Of a stretch of DNA of 64,000 nucleotides, positions 35,549-44,297 are shown in pieces. A program made the position numbers and the translations under genes. The notes beneath the pieces are model-generated. The model was not told the DNA's origin and searched no databases. It saw nothing but the letters and a program-made list of their open reading frames with translations. Source of the DNA: Actinoplanes flavus (GTDB lineage Bacteria; Actinomycetota; Actinomycetes; Mycobacteriales; Micromonosporaceae); contig NZ_JAGFNS010000011.1 of NCBI RefSeq assembly GCF_017592555.1, positions 168,859 through 232,858 of the forward strand. The letters run 5' to 3'. The stretch's first letter is position 1, and each line of letters starts with the position of its first letter.

Positions 35549-35610
35549 CCCCGGCCCACCCTCCACCGCCAGGCCCGGCCTTTACCGCTGGGCCTGGCCT
35601 CCACCGCCCG

Positions 35611-35640
35611 GCCCAGCCGTCCGCAACGGCCCGGCTGGGC
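35611..35640 (+). terminator. Probable terminator of heme oxygenase gene
   Basis: Stem GCCCAGCCG (35611-35619) with CGGCTGGGC (35632-35640), 12-base loop, 62 bases after the stop. Confidence 0.5.
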
Positions 35641-35651
35641 AGTGGCTCGCA

Positions 35652-35777
35652 CCGATCGTCGCTACGGCCTGGTCAACTCCTCTACCGCCGGGCCTGGTCT
35701 TGGCCGCCCGGCCGTCCTCTACGGCCCGGCGGGGCCGGGGCGAGCTCCGATCGTCGCTACGGCCTTGTCAACTCCTC
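35652..35777. repeat. 31-bp direct repeat duplicating the 3' end of the DUF4132 gene
   Basis: 35652-35682 and 35747-35777 match except at one base. The second copy contains the stop codon (complement of 35757-35759) and last residues of the DUF4132 gene; the first is a non-coding duplicate 95 bases further on. Confidence 0.8.
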
Positions 35778-38700
35778 CAGGTCGCGGAGGATCTCGGAGG
35801 CGACGACCGGGTCGAGGCGGTCGAGGGTGAGGCGGCCTTCGTCGCGCCACCGGTTCGACGTGCCGTCGTGCAGGTAGACGTGCTCCAGTTCCTGGTCCGG
35901 GAAGACGTCGAGCGCGCCGATCGCGATGCCCGGATTCAGCTCGACGACCATCTCCAGGCCGGGCGCGACGACGAACTCGATGGCGCCCTGCACACCCGCG
36001 TCCTGTGGGGCCTCCCGGCGCCAGCCGCGGCGTTCCAGCCCGAGCACCTTCGTGGTCGGGACCTTGAGGCGTTCGAACCGGGCCAGCCGAGTGCCGGTGC
36101 GCTCCTGGTCGGTGAGGGTGTGGACCGGCCGCGCCAGCTGCGGGAACGGTTGGAGGATCTCGTAGTCGGCGAACACCTCGCCCCAGGCCGCCACGGCGTC
36201 GCCGAGGTGCAGCGGATGCGCCAGCCCGATCACGGCGTCGTCGGGCGGCGTGGTCGCCTCGTCGTCCACGGTGGAGAGGGAGCGGTCCTCGGCGACCCGG
36301 AACGATCCGGTCGGCGCCCCGTCGGCGTCGAACGTCACCCACACCAGGCGGCGGACGATGTGCCAGATCAGCGGGTGATCGATGAAGAGCCGCCGGAAGT
36401 CGGCCGCGCTCCACCGCCGGTTCGTGACCATGGCCCGTTCCAGTCGGCGGACCTGGTCGGCCGCGATCGTCCGGACGTCCTTCTTCAGCGCGGCGAACCG
36501 CTTGTAGGCGGCCGGCGCCAGCTCCGCGTCGTCGCGCGCCCCGGGCTTGGGCAGGGCTTTGAGCCGCTTGCCGTCGGCGTCCGTCACGAACGGCCGCAAC
36601 TGCTCGTCGAAGCCCACCGTGAACTGCCGGGAACCGTAGTCGAGGCGCAGGCTGCCGTCCGCGTCCAGCCCGAGGTCGGGCACGAGCCGGTCGGCCAGCT
36701 GTTCGGCGGTGAGCCCCAGCCCGGCGGCGACCTCGTCCATCTTCTGCCGGGCGGCGTTCTTGAGGCCGGTGAACTTGGCGCGCTGCGCGATGCCGTGCAG
36801 GTGCATGAGGGCCACGTCGCTGCCGATGCCGGCGAGCACCTGGAGGCCGGTGACCGCCTTGGCGTGCCCACCGTCGCCGGGCCAGGCCAGGATCAGCGGT
36901 GCGAGCCGGCGGACCGTCTCGTCGTCACCGAGCAGGCCGAGCGCGTCGAGCACCCAGTTCTCCTTCGAGAGGGCACCGGACGCCTGCCACCGCTCGAAGA
37001 GGCTCCACGCGAACGCGGCCAGGCTCTCCGGCTCGCAGGCCGCCCGGACCCGGTCGACCGCCGGGTACGGCGTGTCGAGGCGGGACATCGCCAGGACGGT
37101 GACCAGGTTGGTGACCGCCTCGCCGGGCAGCGATCCGGCGCCGTCGCGCAGCAGCACCGGGTGGAGGAGATTCGGGTCCGCCCAGGCCGGGGCCGCCGGG
37201 ACCTTGGTGGTGACGAGGCTGAGCGGATCGGTGGCGAGCAGTGTCTCGATCGCGGCGGCGGCCTCCGTGCCATAGCCTCCGGCGGCCGTGCGCACCGCCT
37301 CGGAGTGGCCGTGGGTGTGCAGGGTGAGCAGCGCGTTCTCGGCCTGCTGGCGGGCCTTGCCGGCTTTGCCGAGAGCCGGCGGGATCAGCGCGCGGGCGGC
37401 CGTGGACGGGTGCCGTAGCAGCCACTCCAGCGCGTCCGCTCGGACGCTCTTGAGCCGGGCCAGCCAGTCCGCCGCCAGGACGGCGATCGCCGGGTCGCGG
37501 AACGGTGGCATCAGCGACGCCATCTCGGTCGGCGCCCGCCGGGCCAGCCGCAGCAGCAGCGGCAGCGTGTCGAGCCCGAAGCGGGCGGCGACGGGACGCA
37601 TGTACGTCCCGGCGGACCAGGTGTCGCTCGGGTCCCACGCGGCCATCGCCTGCCGGGCGGTCTCCTCCGGCGCGTCGAGGAACAGCAGGGCCGCCTCACG
37701 GGCGCTCAGGTGGGTGGTGCTGACCTGGCTCGCGTAGCTCTCCCACTCGCGGTCCCCGCCGTACCGATGGATCTGGGTTTTGGCCCACCGCTCGTGCTCG
37801 CCCTCCGGCCAGTCGAGGGCAGCCGGGTCGTCACAGGTCAGGCCGGTGACGACGACCGGCTTGACGGGTTTCGTGGCGCGTTTCCACGGCGGGTCGGCGA
37901 GCACCGGTGGGACGGCGGAGAGCGGCGCGGGTGGGACGGCGGCGGCCTCCTCGGCGAGGATCAGCTCGATGCGGCCGGCCGCGTCGGGGCTCAGCTCCGT
38001 CGCGATCCCGGCCGCGAGGTCGCGGTGTTTCAGCACGTGGGCGCGGAGCAGGTCGGCGACCTCGCGCTTGCCGGCGGCCTCGGCGAGCAGCCGCAGCGCC
38101 CGTGCCGGACGGCGATCGGCGTGCTCCACCAGGGCCGGCGCCACGTATTTCGTGTCGACCCGCTCGATCAGCCCCCGGGTGACCTCGTCACCGGGGAGGA
38201 CGGCCAGCACCGACAGCAGGCGGCGGCGCGTCTCGGCGTCGGTGTAGCCGTTGTCGAACCAATGGAACAGGGCCGGCGCGGCGGCCGGGCCGACCCCGTC
38301 GACCAGGGTGGAGAGCATGTGCAACGTGCTGGTCATCGTGTAATCGGCCGCTTGCGGAAGCAGCGTCGCCACGTCGTCCGGGGTGCTCGCGGCGGTGAGC
38401 AGCAGGGCCGCGAGGTAGGCGTCGAAGGCGGCGACGGCGGCCGCCGCGTCCTCCTGGAACCAGGCGCGCTCGTCCGGGAACAGGACGGTGGTCGCCGTCC
38501 GGGCGTAGGCGTGCTTCTGCCGGAACGGCTCGACCGCGGCTTTGACCTCGGCGAACTCCTGCTCGGAGGCGCCGGCGAGGGCATGCCGGACGCGGAGCAG
38601 GATCAGCATCGGCGCGTCGGCCACCCCGGTGTGGCTGACATCGCCGGGGTCCTTGAAGCACACACCGATCTTGTCGGTGTTCGCTGCTCCCCGTGGCACG

Positions 38701-39305
38701 AAGGCGTCCTTGATCGTCAGTGCCATCAGGTTGATCGCGGCCTCGGCGGCGAAGCGCAGCCCGTGCTCGGCGATCCACACGTCGGCGTAGAGGTGCGCCC
38801 AGTCGGTGGAATCCCAGCGGCTCAGCTGGTTGATCGCCGGGACGCCGGCCGCGCCGAGCGGGGTGGCCTCCGGCGAACCGTCCAGCCAGGCCCGCGTTTC
38901 GATCTTGATCGGGTCCGGGGTGCTCGGCGAGGACAGGAACTGCCGGATGCGGTCCTGGGAGCGGGCGGTGTCGCCGTCCACCGCGGCACGCGCCTTCGGT
39001 GACGGCACGAACCGGGTCACTCCCGCGCTGCCCCGGCGGGCGGAACGGTATCGATACCAGCTCGATGGGAAGACGAACGCGTCCTCGGAGACGACGGCCG
39101 GGCTCGCCTCCACATAACCCTTGGCGAGCTTCTCGTTGATCAGCCGGGTCTCGTGGGCCGCCGCGGCCGACTCGTCGGCCAGTGTCTTGACGCTGGTCTG
39201 GCCCGCTGTGCCGACGCGTCCGAATCGGACGGTGACGTCGCAGCCGTCCCGGTCGATCTCCCAGAATTTCGCCGACGTGCCCGCGACGAACTCGAAGCTC
39301 CGCAT
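35757..39305 (-). CDS. WGR-domain / DUF4132 (MolR-like) protein
   Basis: An 1182-aa protein from the ATG at 39305. Residues 1-about 80 are a WGR domain (MRSFEFVAGTSAKFWEIDRD, VTVRFGRVGTAGQ), a nucleic-acid-binding module also found in PARPs. The long middle is helical and HEAT-like, and the last 200 residues carry the DUF4132 signature (RLVWVTFDADGAPTGSFRV, IGLAHPLHLGDAVAAWGEVF, YEILQPFPQLARPV). The family is widespread in actinobacteria with no settled function. No ribosome site precedes the ATG and the leader is short, so leaderless translation is possible. Divergent from the aldolase gene, 57 bases away. Confidence 0.85.
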   Translation of the reverse strand: MRSFEFVAGTSAKFWEIDRDGCDVTVRFGRVGTAGQTSVKTLADESAAAAHETRLINEKLAKGYVEASPAVVSEDAFVFPSSWYRYRSARRGSAGVTRFVPSPKARAAVDGDTARSQDRIRQFLSSPSTPDPIKIETRAWLDGSPEATPLGAAGVPAINQLSRWDSTDWAHLYADVWIAEHGLRFAAEAAINLMALTIKDAFVPRGAANTDKIGVCFKDPGDVSHTGVADAPMLILLRVRHALAGASEQEFAEVKAAVEPFRQKHAYARTATTVLFPDERAWFQEDAAAAVAAFDAYLAALLLTAASTPDDVATLLPQAADYTMTSTLHMLSTLVDGVGPAAAPALFHWFDNGYTDAETRRRLLSVLAVLPGDEVTRGLIERVDTKYVAPALVEHADRRPARALRLLAEAAGKREVADLLRAHVLKHRDLAAGIATELSPDAAGRIELILAEEAAAVPPAPLSAVPPVLADPPWKRATKPVKPVVVTGLTCDDPAALDWPEGEHERWAKTQIHRYGGDREWESYASQVSTTHLSAREAALLFLDAPEETARQAMAAWDPSDTWSAGTYMRPVAARFGLDTLPLLLRLARRAPTEMASLMPPFRDPAIAVLAADWLARLKSVRADALEWLLRHPSTAARALIPPALGKAGKARQQAENALLTLHTHGHSEAVRTAAGGYGTEAAAAIETLLATDPLSLVTTKVPAAPAWADPNLLHPVLLRDGAGSLPGEAVTNLVTVLAMSRLDTPYPAVDRVRAACEPESLAAFAWSLFERWQASGALSKENWVLDALGLLGDDETVRRLAPLILAWPGDGGHAKAVTGLQVLAGIGSDVALMHLHGIAQRAKFTGLKNAARQKMDEVAAGLGLTAEQLADRLVPDLGLDADGSLRLDYGSRQFTVGFDEQLRPFVTDADGKRLKALPKPGARDDAELAPAAYKRFAALKKDVRTIAADQVRRLERAMVTNRRWSAADFRRLFIDHPLIWHIVRRLVWVTFDADGAPTGSFRVAEDRSLSTVDDEATTPPDDAVIGLAHPLHLGDAVAAWGEVFADYEILQPFPQLARPVHTLTDQERTGTRLARFERLKVPTTKVLGLERRGWRREAPQDAGVQGAIEFVVAPGLEMVVELNPGIAIGALDVFPDQELEHVYLHDGTSNRWRDEGRLTLDRLDPVVASEILRDLEELTRP

Positions 39306-39362
39306 GGCGCGAACAGTAACGACCGGGTCCGACAAAAACGCGCGGCGTGCGATCATCCGCTG

Positions 39363-40475
39363 ATGCCGGACTCCTTGATCCAGCGGCGCCAGACCGCCAT
39401 GCGAGGCTGCGACCGCATCCTCTCCGGGGCCAGACCGCTGACCATGCGCGACCACGTCGCCGCCTTCGAGACCGCCGCCGACCTGGACGGCCTGCCCGAC
39501 TTCTACGGTGGCGGCCCGGTCACCGACCTGGAGAAGCGGGTGGCCGCGCTGCTCGGCACGCAGGACGCCGTGCTCTTCCCGACCGGGACGATGGCCCAGC
39601 AGGTGGCGCTGCGCTACGGCGCCGAACGGATCGGCGTCCCGGCCGTCGCCCTGCATCCGCTCGGCCACCAGGAGGTGCACGAGCGGCACGCGTACGCCGA
39701 TCTCACCGGCCTGCGCGGGATCCGCTCGACCGATGCGCCCCGGAACCCGACCGCCGCCGAGATCGTCAGTCTCGCCGAGCCGGTCAGTACGGTCGTCATC
39801 GAGCTGCCGCTGCGCGACGCCGGTTTCGTGCTACCCACCTGGCCGGAGCTGGTGGAGGCGACGAAGGCGGCCCGCGGCATCGGCGCCCGGGTGCACTTCG
39901 ACGGCGCCCGGATCTGGGAGTCGGCCCCCTACCTGGGGCGTTCGATCCGGGAGATTGCGGCCCTGGCGGACAGCGTCTACGTGTCGTTCTACAAGACGCT
40001 CGGCGGGATCAGCGGCGCCGCTCTGGCCGGCACCGCCGACCTGACCGAGTTCGCCCGCACCTGGCGCCACCGGTACGGCGGCCACCTCTTCCAGCAGTGG
40101 CCGGTCGCGCTGTCCGCGCTCGCCGGCCTGGACCGTGAGCTGCCCCGGATCCCCGAGTACGTGGCACACGCCCGGGTGATCGCCGGCGCACTGTCCGCGC
40201 TGCCGGGGGCCCGGGTGTTCCCGGAGCCGCCGCACACCCATCAGTTCCGGTTCTGGCTGCCCTATCCGGCGGCGGTCCTCAACGAGGCGGTGCTGGCGAT
40301 GGCCGAGCAGGAGGGCGTCTGGTTCGCCGGCGGTTGGCGGGACGCGGACGTGCCCGGTTACGCGTTGACCGAGGTCACGGCGGCCGGGCATGCTCTGGAG
40401 TGGACGGCTGCGGATGTCGGCGCGGTCGGCGTACGTCTGCTTGATCGGTTGAATCAGGAGACGCAACGCACGTGA
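39363..40475 (+). CDS. Threonine aldolase-like PLP-dependent lyase
   Basis: A 370-aa fold-type I PLP enzyme. Visible are FYGGGPVTDLEKRVAALLGT, FPTGTMAQQVALR, VHFDGARIWES (Asp binding the pyridine nitrogen) and SFYKTLGGISGA, whose Lys (about 209) forms the Schiff base. This is the beta-eliminating lyase/low-specificity threonine aldolase pattern, cleaving threonine or allo-threonine to glycine and acetaldehyde. The exact substrate is not certain. ATG at 39363 has no clear ribosome site. The 3' end overlaps the convergent gene by 22 bases. Confidence 0.85.
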   Translation: MPDSLIQRRQTAMRGCDRILSGARPLTMRDHVAAFETAADLDGLPDFYGGGPVTDLEKRVAALLGTQDAVLFPTGTMAQQVALRYGAERIGVPAVALHPLGHQEVHERHAYADLTGLRGIRSTDAPRNPTAAEIVSLAEPVSTVVIELPLRDAGFVLPTWPELVEATKAARGIGARVHFDGARIWESAPYLGRSIREIAALADSVYVSFYKTLGGISGAALAGTADLTEFARTWRHRYGGHLFQQWPVALSALAGLDRELPRIPEYVAHARVIAGALSALPGARVFPEPPHTHQFRFWLPYPAAVLNEAVLAMAEQEGVWFAGGWRDADVPGYALTEVTAAGHALEWTAADVGAVGVRLLDRLNQETQRT

Positions 40476-41755
40476 CCGGTCCGCGCCCGGCCGGAATCGG
40501 TGGAACCGTCCCGATAGGTGAGCATCCAGCGTCTGCCTGACTCGGGAGCGGCCCAGAACCAGCCGCTCGCCGGCGTACCGGGGAAGGTCTTCGCGTCGAC
40601 GGCCGGCACCGTCCGGGTGTCGTCGACCGTGGTGGCCAGCTCCGGTAGCGTCGGAAGGCGCCAGGACCGGCTACCCAGAGTGAGTTCCGCGCAGTAGCCC
40701 GTTGCCGCCGAGGCGGCCATGGCCGCCGGCGCGAAGCCCCGCTGCCAGGTCAGACCGGTCTCGGGATCGGTGGCCTGCCCGGCCGCGATCCGAAGGCCGG
40801 TCACCATGGGTGTCGCCGATCGGGTGCAGCGCACACGGTGCCGGGCCGACTGGGTCGCGCCCCGGCTGATCGGTCCGCTGACCGCCCAGGCCTTCCGCCC
40901 GGCGCCGGTCGCCGCGTAGGGGGTCGACGTCCAGAAGAACGGGCCGGGGGCGGCGATCGACAGCGATTCGGCCCGGGTCGGCAGCCTCCAGACGGCATCG
41001 GTGCCGACGCCGGCGCAGTAGGCCTTCGCCGCCGCGAACGTGTAGGTGCCCGGGGCGTCGATCACGGAGAGCGCGGCCGACTCGGTGGCCGCGGACGGCG
41101 CGGGCGAAACGGTGGTCGCTCCGGCTGCCACATCGGCGGCCTCGGCGATCGGTCCGGGCCGTTCCGAGAGCCGGGTGTACGCCGAAGCGCCCGCCCCCAC
41201 CAGCACGATCGCCGCCAACCCGGCGACGAGTGTCCGCCGTCCCCGCCGCGGCTCCGGCGCCGTGGACCGGCCCCGGGCTCCTCCCGGAACGACGTCCGGG
41301 CTCTTTCGCGAAACGACGTCCGGGTCCTCGCGCGGGGTGACCGCAGGCGACACGTCGGCGGCGAGGAGCCGCTCGATCGACTCCTCGCCCCGCAGCCGTC
41401 CGCGACAGGTCCGGCATTCCCGGATGTGCCGCCCGAACCGGTCCCGCCACTGTGGATCCGGCGCTCCGTCCCAGGCGCTGACCGGCACCGCGAGCCCTCG
41501 GCACCGCGGCGACGCCTCCAGTGCCGCGACGAGCGTGCGGCACCACTCCAGAGATGTACGCATCCGCTGGATCCGTACGTCCGCGTCGGCCCGGCTGGTC
41601 TCCAGCCGATCCGCCACCTGCCCGCGGCCGATGCGTCCCCGCACCTCCTCCCGCCACAGCGCGAAGACGTCCCGGTCCGCTTCGCCGAGCCAGCGGACCG
41701 CCTGTTCGACCTGCCGCAGCTCCTCGACGCTGCCGGAGTCCTCACTCGTACTCAT
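40454..41755 (-). CDS. Sigma-like/zinc-finger membrane protein with extracellular DUF1566 domain
   Basis: A 433-aa protein. Residues about 10-75 look like a sigma-factor region-4-type helical unit (VEQAVRWLGEADRDVFALWREE, GQVADRLETSRADADVRIQR). Residues about 110-120 carry the anti-sigma zinc motif H-I-R-E-C-R-T-C. A membrane segment follows (about 172-192), then an external part of about 240 residues with DUF1566/Lcl-type repeats (VWRLPTRAES, DPETGLTWQRG, SWRLPTLPELATTVD). Having sigma-like, anti-sigma-like and sensor-like parts in one chain suggests a one-piece membrane regulator; no free sigma gene is adjacent. ATG start at 41755. Confidence 0.75.
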   Translation of the reverse strand: MSTSEDSGSVEELRQVEQAVRWLGEADRDVFALWREEVRGRIGRGQVADRLETSRADADVRIQRMRTSLEWCRTLVAALEASPRCRGLAVPVSAWDGAPDPQWRDRFGRHIRECRTCRGRLRGEESIERLLAADVSPAVTPREDPDVVSRKSPDVVPGGARGRSTAPEPRRGRRTLVAGLAAIVLVGAGASAYTRLSERPGPIAEAADVAAGATTVSPAPSAATESAALSVIDAPGTYTFAAAKAYCAGVGTDAVWRLPTRAESLSIAAPGPFFWTSTPYAATGAGRKAWAVSGPISRGATQSARHRVRCTRSATPMVTGLRIAAGQATDPETGLTWQRGFAPAAMAASAATGYCAELTLGSRSWRLPTLPELATTVDDTRTVPAVDAKTFPGTPASGWFWAAPESGRRWMLTYRDGSTDSGRARTGHVRCVS

Positions 41756-41980
41756 GCGGCTTCGCCCTCGGGTCGGGGGGTTCGGTGTGATGCCGCGCCG
41801 AGATTAGGTATCCCCACGGGTGGTGTCAAAGCGTGTGAATCCCGTCGAGTGAAATTCGCCGAACCGTCATCCACCTGCCGTTTCCCGTGGGACGACCGCC
41901 CGGTAGGGGCCCCTGCCGCCGCTCAGGGAGATCAACTCGCACTTGTCGTAACGGCGGAAGCCGCCTACGCTGCCAGCAGC

Positions 41981-41996
41981 AGGAAAGCGCTTTCCT
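41981..41996. promoter_or_regulatory. LacI-family operator before sugar operon
   Basis: Perfect 16-bp palindrome AGGAAAGCGCTTTCCT. The GAAAGCGCTTTC core with central CG is the usual form for LacI/GalR-family repressors. It lies 22 bases before the chosen start of the oxidoreductase gene, where it would block transcription. No LacI gene is in the window. Confidence 0.75.
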
Positions 41997-42018
41997 CATG
42001 ACCGGCGGAGGGTTCCAC

Positions 42019-43161
42019 ATGGCAGCGCGCAGATCGATCGGCATCATCGTCAACGGGGTCACCGGGCGGATGGGCTACCGGCAACACCTGGTTCGTTCGC
42101 TTCTCGCCATCCGCGAGCAGGGTGGCGTGCCGCTGGCCGGTGGCGGGCACATCTGGCCCGAGCCGATCCTGGTCGGCCGCGACCCCGACAAACTGGCCGC
42201 CATCGCCGCCCGGCACGGCCTCACCGAGTGGACCACCGATCTGGACGCGGCCCTGGCCCGCCCGGACGTGGAGATCTACTTCGACGCCCAGGTGACCGCC
42301 CAGCGGGAGAAGGCGATCCGTCAGGCCATCGCCGCCGGCAAGCACGTCTACACCGAGAAGCCGCTGGCCGAGAGCTCCGCCGCGTCGCTGGAGCTGGCCG
42401 AGCTGGCCGTCGCCGCGAACATCAAGAACGGCGTCGTGCAGGACAAGCTGTTCCTGCCCGGCCTGCGCAAGCTCAAGCGCCTCATCGACGGCGGCTTCTT
42501 CGGCCAGATCCTGTCGGTGCGCGGCGAATTCGGCTACTGGGTCTTCGAGGGCGACTGGCAGGTGGCTCAGCGGCCGTCCTGGAACTACCGGCTCGCCGAC
42601 GGCGGTGGCATCGTGATGGACATGTTCCCGCACTGGAACTACGTCCTCGAGGAGCTGTTCGGGAACGTCCGGGCGGTCCAGTGCACCACCGCGACCCACA
42701 TCACCCGGCGGGTCGACGAGCGCGGCGAGGAGTACCCGGCCGACGCCGACGACGCGGCGTACGCGATCTTCGAGCTGGAGGGCGGCGTCATCGCCCAGCT
42801 CAACTCCTCGTGGACGGTCCGGGTCAACCGCGACGAACTGGTCGAGTTCCAGGTCGACGGCACCCACGGCAGCGCGGTCGCCGGGCTGCGCGGCTGCAAG
42901 ATCCAGCACCGGGCCACCACACCGAAGCCGGTGTGGAACCCGGACCTGCCGCTGACCGGGAAGTCGTTCCGCGACGAGTGGACCGAGGTGCCGGACAACG
43001 AGGAGTTCGACAACGGCTTCAAGGTGCAGTGGGAGGCGTTCCTGCGGCACGTCGTCGCGGGCGAGACGTTCCACTGGGACTTCACCTCCGGCGCCCGCGG
43101 TGTCGCGCTCGCCGAGGCCGGCCTCCAGTCGGCCCGTGAGGGACGGCGGATCACGCTGTGA
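42019..43161 (+). CDS. Gfo/Idh/MocA-family NAD(P)-dependent oxidoreductase
   Basis: A 380-aa protein. ATG 42019 is six bases from CGGAGGG; an ATG at 41998 would add seven residues. The N-terminal Rossmann fold reads GIIVNGVTGRMGYRQHLV; the signature Y-T-E-K-P (about residues 112-116) supplies the catalytic Lys; a C-terminal alpha/beta domain follows (DGGGIVMDMFPHWNYVLEEL). The family oxidises or reduces sugars, inositols and their derivatives. First gene of a three-gene operon behind a LacI operator, so it likely acts on a sugar or polyol. Substrate unknown. Confidence 0.88.
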   Translation: MAARRSIGIIVNGVTGRMGYRQHLVRSLLAIREQGGVPLAGGGHIWPEPILVGRDPDKLAAIAARHGLTEWTTDLDAALARPDVEIYFDAQVTAQREKAIRQAIAAGKHVYTEKPLAESSAASLELAELAVAANIKNGVVQDKLFLPGLRKLKRLIDGGFFGQILSVRGEFGYWVFEGDWQVAQRPSWNYRLADGGGIVMDMFPHWNYVLEELFGNVRAVQCTTATHITRRVDERGEEYPADADDAAYAIFELEGGVIAQLNSSWTVRVNRDELVEFQVDGTHGSAVAGLRGCKIQHRATTPKPVWNPDLPLTGKSFRDEWTEVPDNEEFDNGFKVQWEAFLRHVVAGETFHWDFTSGARGVALAEAGLQSAREGRRITL

Positions 43162-44297
43162 GCATCGTCAACCTTCCCGACGGGCGGCGACTGACGCTCT
43201 CCACGAAGACCTGGGAGAAGCCGGCCGGTGCGCCGGGCAGCCGGATCGCGTACGCGGCCGCCCACGTCGTCGCGGACCCGCGCGCGGAGAACGCGCCCGG
43301 CGCCCCCGCGGTCCTGGACTGGGAGCGGACCCTGGCGTTCCGCCACCATCTCTGGTCGCACGGCCTCGGTGTCGCCGAGGCCATGGACACCGCGCAGCGC
43401 GGCATGGGCCTCGACTACGCCGCGACCAGGGAGCTGATCCGGCGCAGTGCCGCGGAGGCGGCCTCGGCCGGTGGCAAGATCGTCGCGGGGGTCGCGACCG
43501 ATCAGCTGGCGCCGGGTCCGGCGTCTCTCGATCAAGTGCTTTCGGCGTACGAGGAGCAGCTCGCCGACGTCCTCACCGCCGGCGCCGTGCCGGTGCTGAT
43601 GTGCAGCCGCCACATGGCCGCCACCGCACAGGACGCCGACGACTACCTCCGCCTCTACGGTCACCTGCTGAGCCGGTCGGACGAGCCGGTGGTCCTGCAC
43701 TGGCTGGGCACGGCGTTCGATCCGGCGCTCGAGGGCTACTGGGGTTCGTCCGACGTGGACAAGGCCACCGAGACCGTGCTGGAGCTGATCAACAGCAACC
43801 CGGCGAAGGTCGACGGCATCAAGATCTCGCTGCTGGACGCCGACCACGAGATCGGGCTGCGCCGCCGCCTGCCCTCCGGAGTGCGCCTCTACACCGGCGA
43901 CGACTTCAACTACCCGCAGCTGATCCGCGGCGACGACCAGGGCTACTCGGACGCGCTTCTCGGCATCTTCGCGGCCATCGCGCCCGCCGCGGCGGCCGCC
44001 TTCGCCGCCCTGGACCGGGGCGACCTGGAGGAGTACGACCGGATCTTCGCGCCCACCGTGCCGCTGTCCCGGCACATCTTCGAGAAGCCGACGTTCTACT
44101 ACAAGACCGGCATCGTCTTCCTCGCCTGGCTGGCCGGCCACCAGGACCACTTCACCATGGTCGGCGGCCTCCAGTCCGGCCGCTCGGTGCCGCACTTCGC
44201 CACACTGATCGAGCTCGCCGACGCCGCCGGCCTGCTTCCCGACCCGGACCTGGCCGCACGCCGGGCCAACAGGTTCTTCGAGGTGACCGTGGGATGA
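43158..44297 (+). CDS. DUF993 family protein (aldolase-like TIM barrel)
   Basis: A 379-aa protein; GTG 43158 overlaps the previous stop (GTGA, 4 bases). The sequence matches the DUF993 family, distant relatives of dihydrodipicolinate synthase-type class I aldolases: VPVLMCSRHMAATAQDADDY, VVLHWLGTAFDPALEGYWG, DGIKISLLDADHEIGLRRRL (a Lys in the position expected for the Schiff base) and LYTGDDFNYPQLI. It lies between an oxidoreductase and an isomerase-like gene, so a carbon-carbon cleavage in a sugar pathway is inferred. No experimental function is known to me. Confidence 0.8.
   Translation: MSIVNLPDGRRLTLSTKTWEKPAGAPGSRIAYAAAHVVADPRAENAPGAPAVLDWERTLAFRHHLWSHGLGVAEAMDTAQRGMGLDYAATRELIRRSAAEAASAGGKIVAGVATDQLAPGPASLDQVLSAYEEQLADVLTAGAVPVLMCSRHMAATAQDADDYLRLYGHLLSRSDEPVVLHWLGTAFDPALEGYWGSSDVDKATETVLELINSNPAKVDGIKISLLDADHEIGLRRRLPSGVRLYTGDDFNYPQLIRGDDQGYSDALLGIFAAIAPAAAAAFAALDRGDLEEYDRIFAPTVPLSRHIFEKPTFYYKTGIVFLAWLAGHQDHFTMVGGLQSGRSVPHFATLIELADAAGLLPDPDLAARRANRFFEVTVG

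Noticed and set aside
39306..39689. N-terminal extension of the DUF4132 protein
   Set aside because: The WGR domain begins exactly at the ATG at 39305 and the extension is antisense to the aldolase gene.
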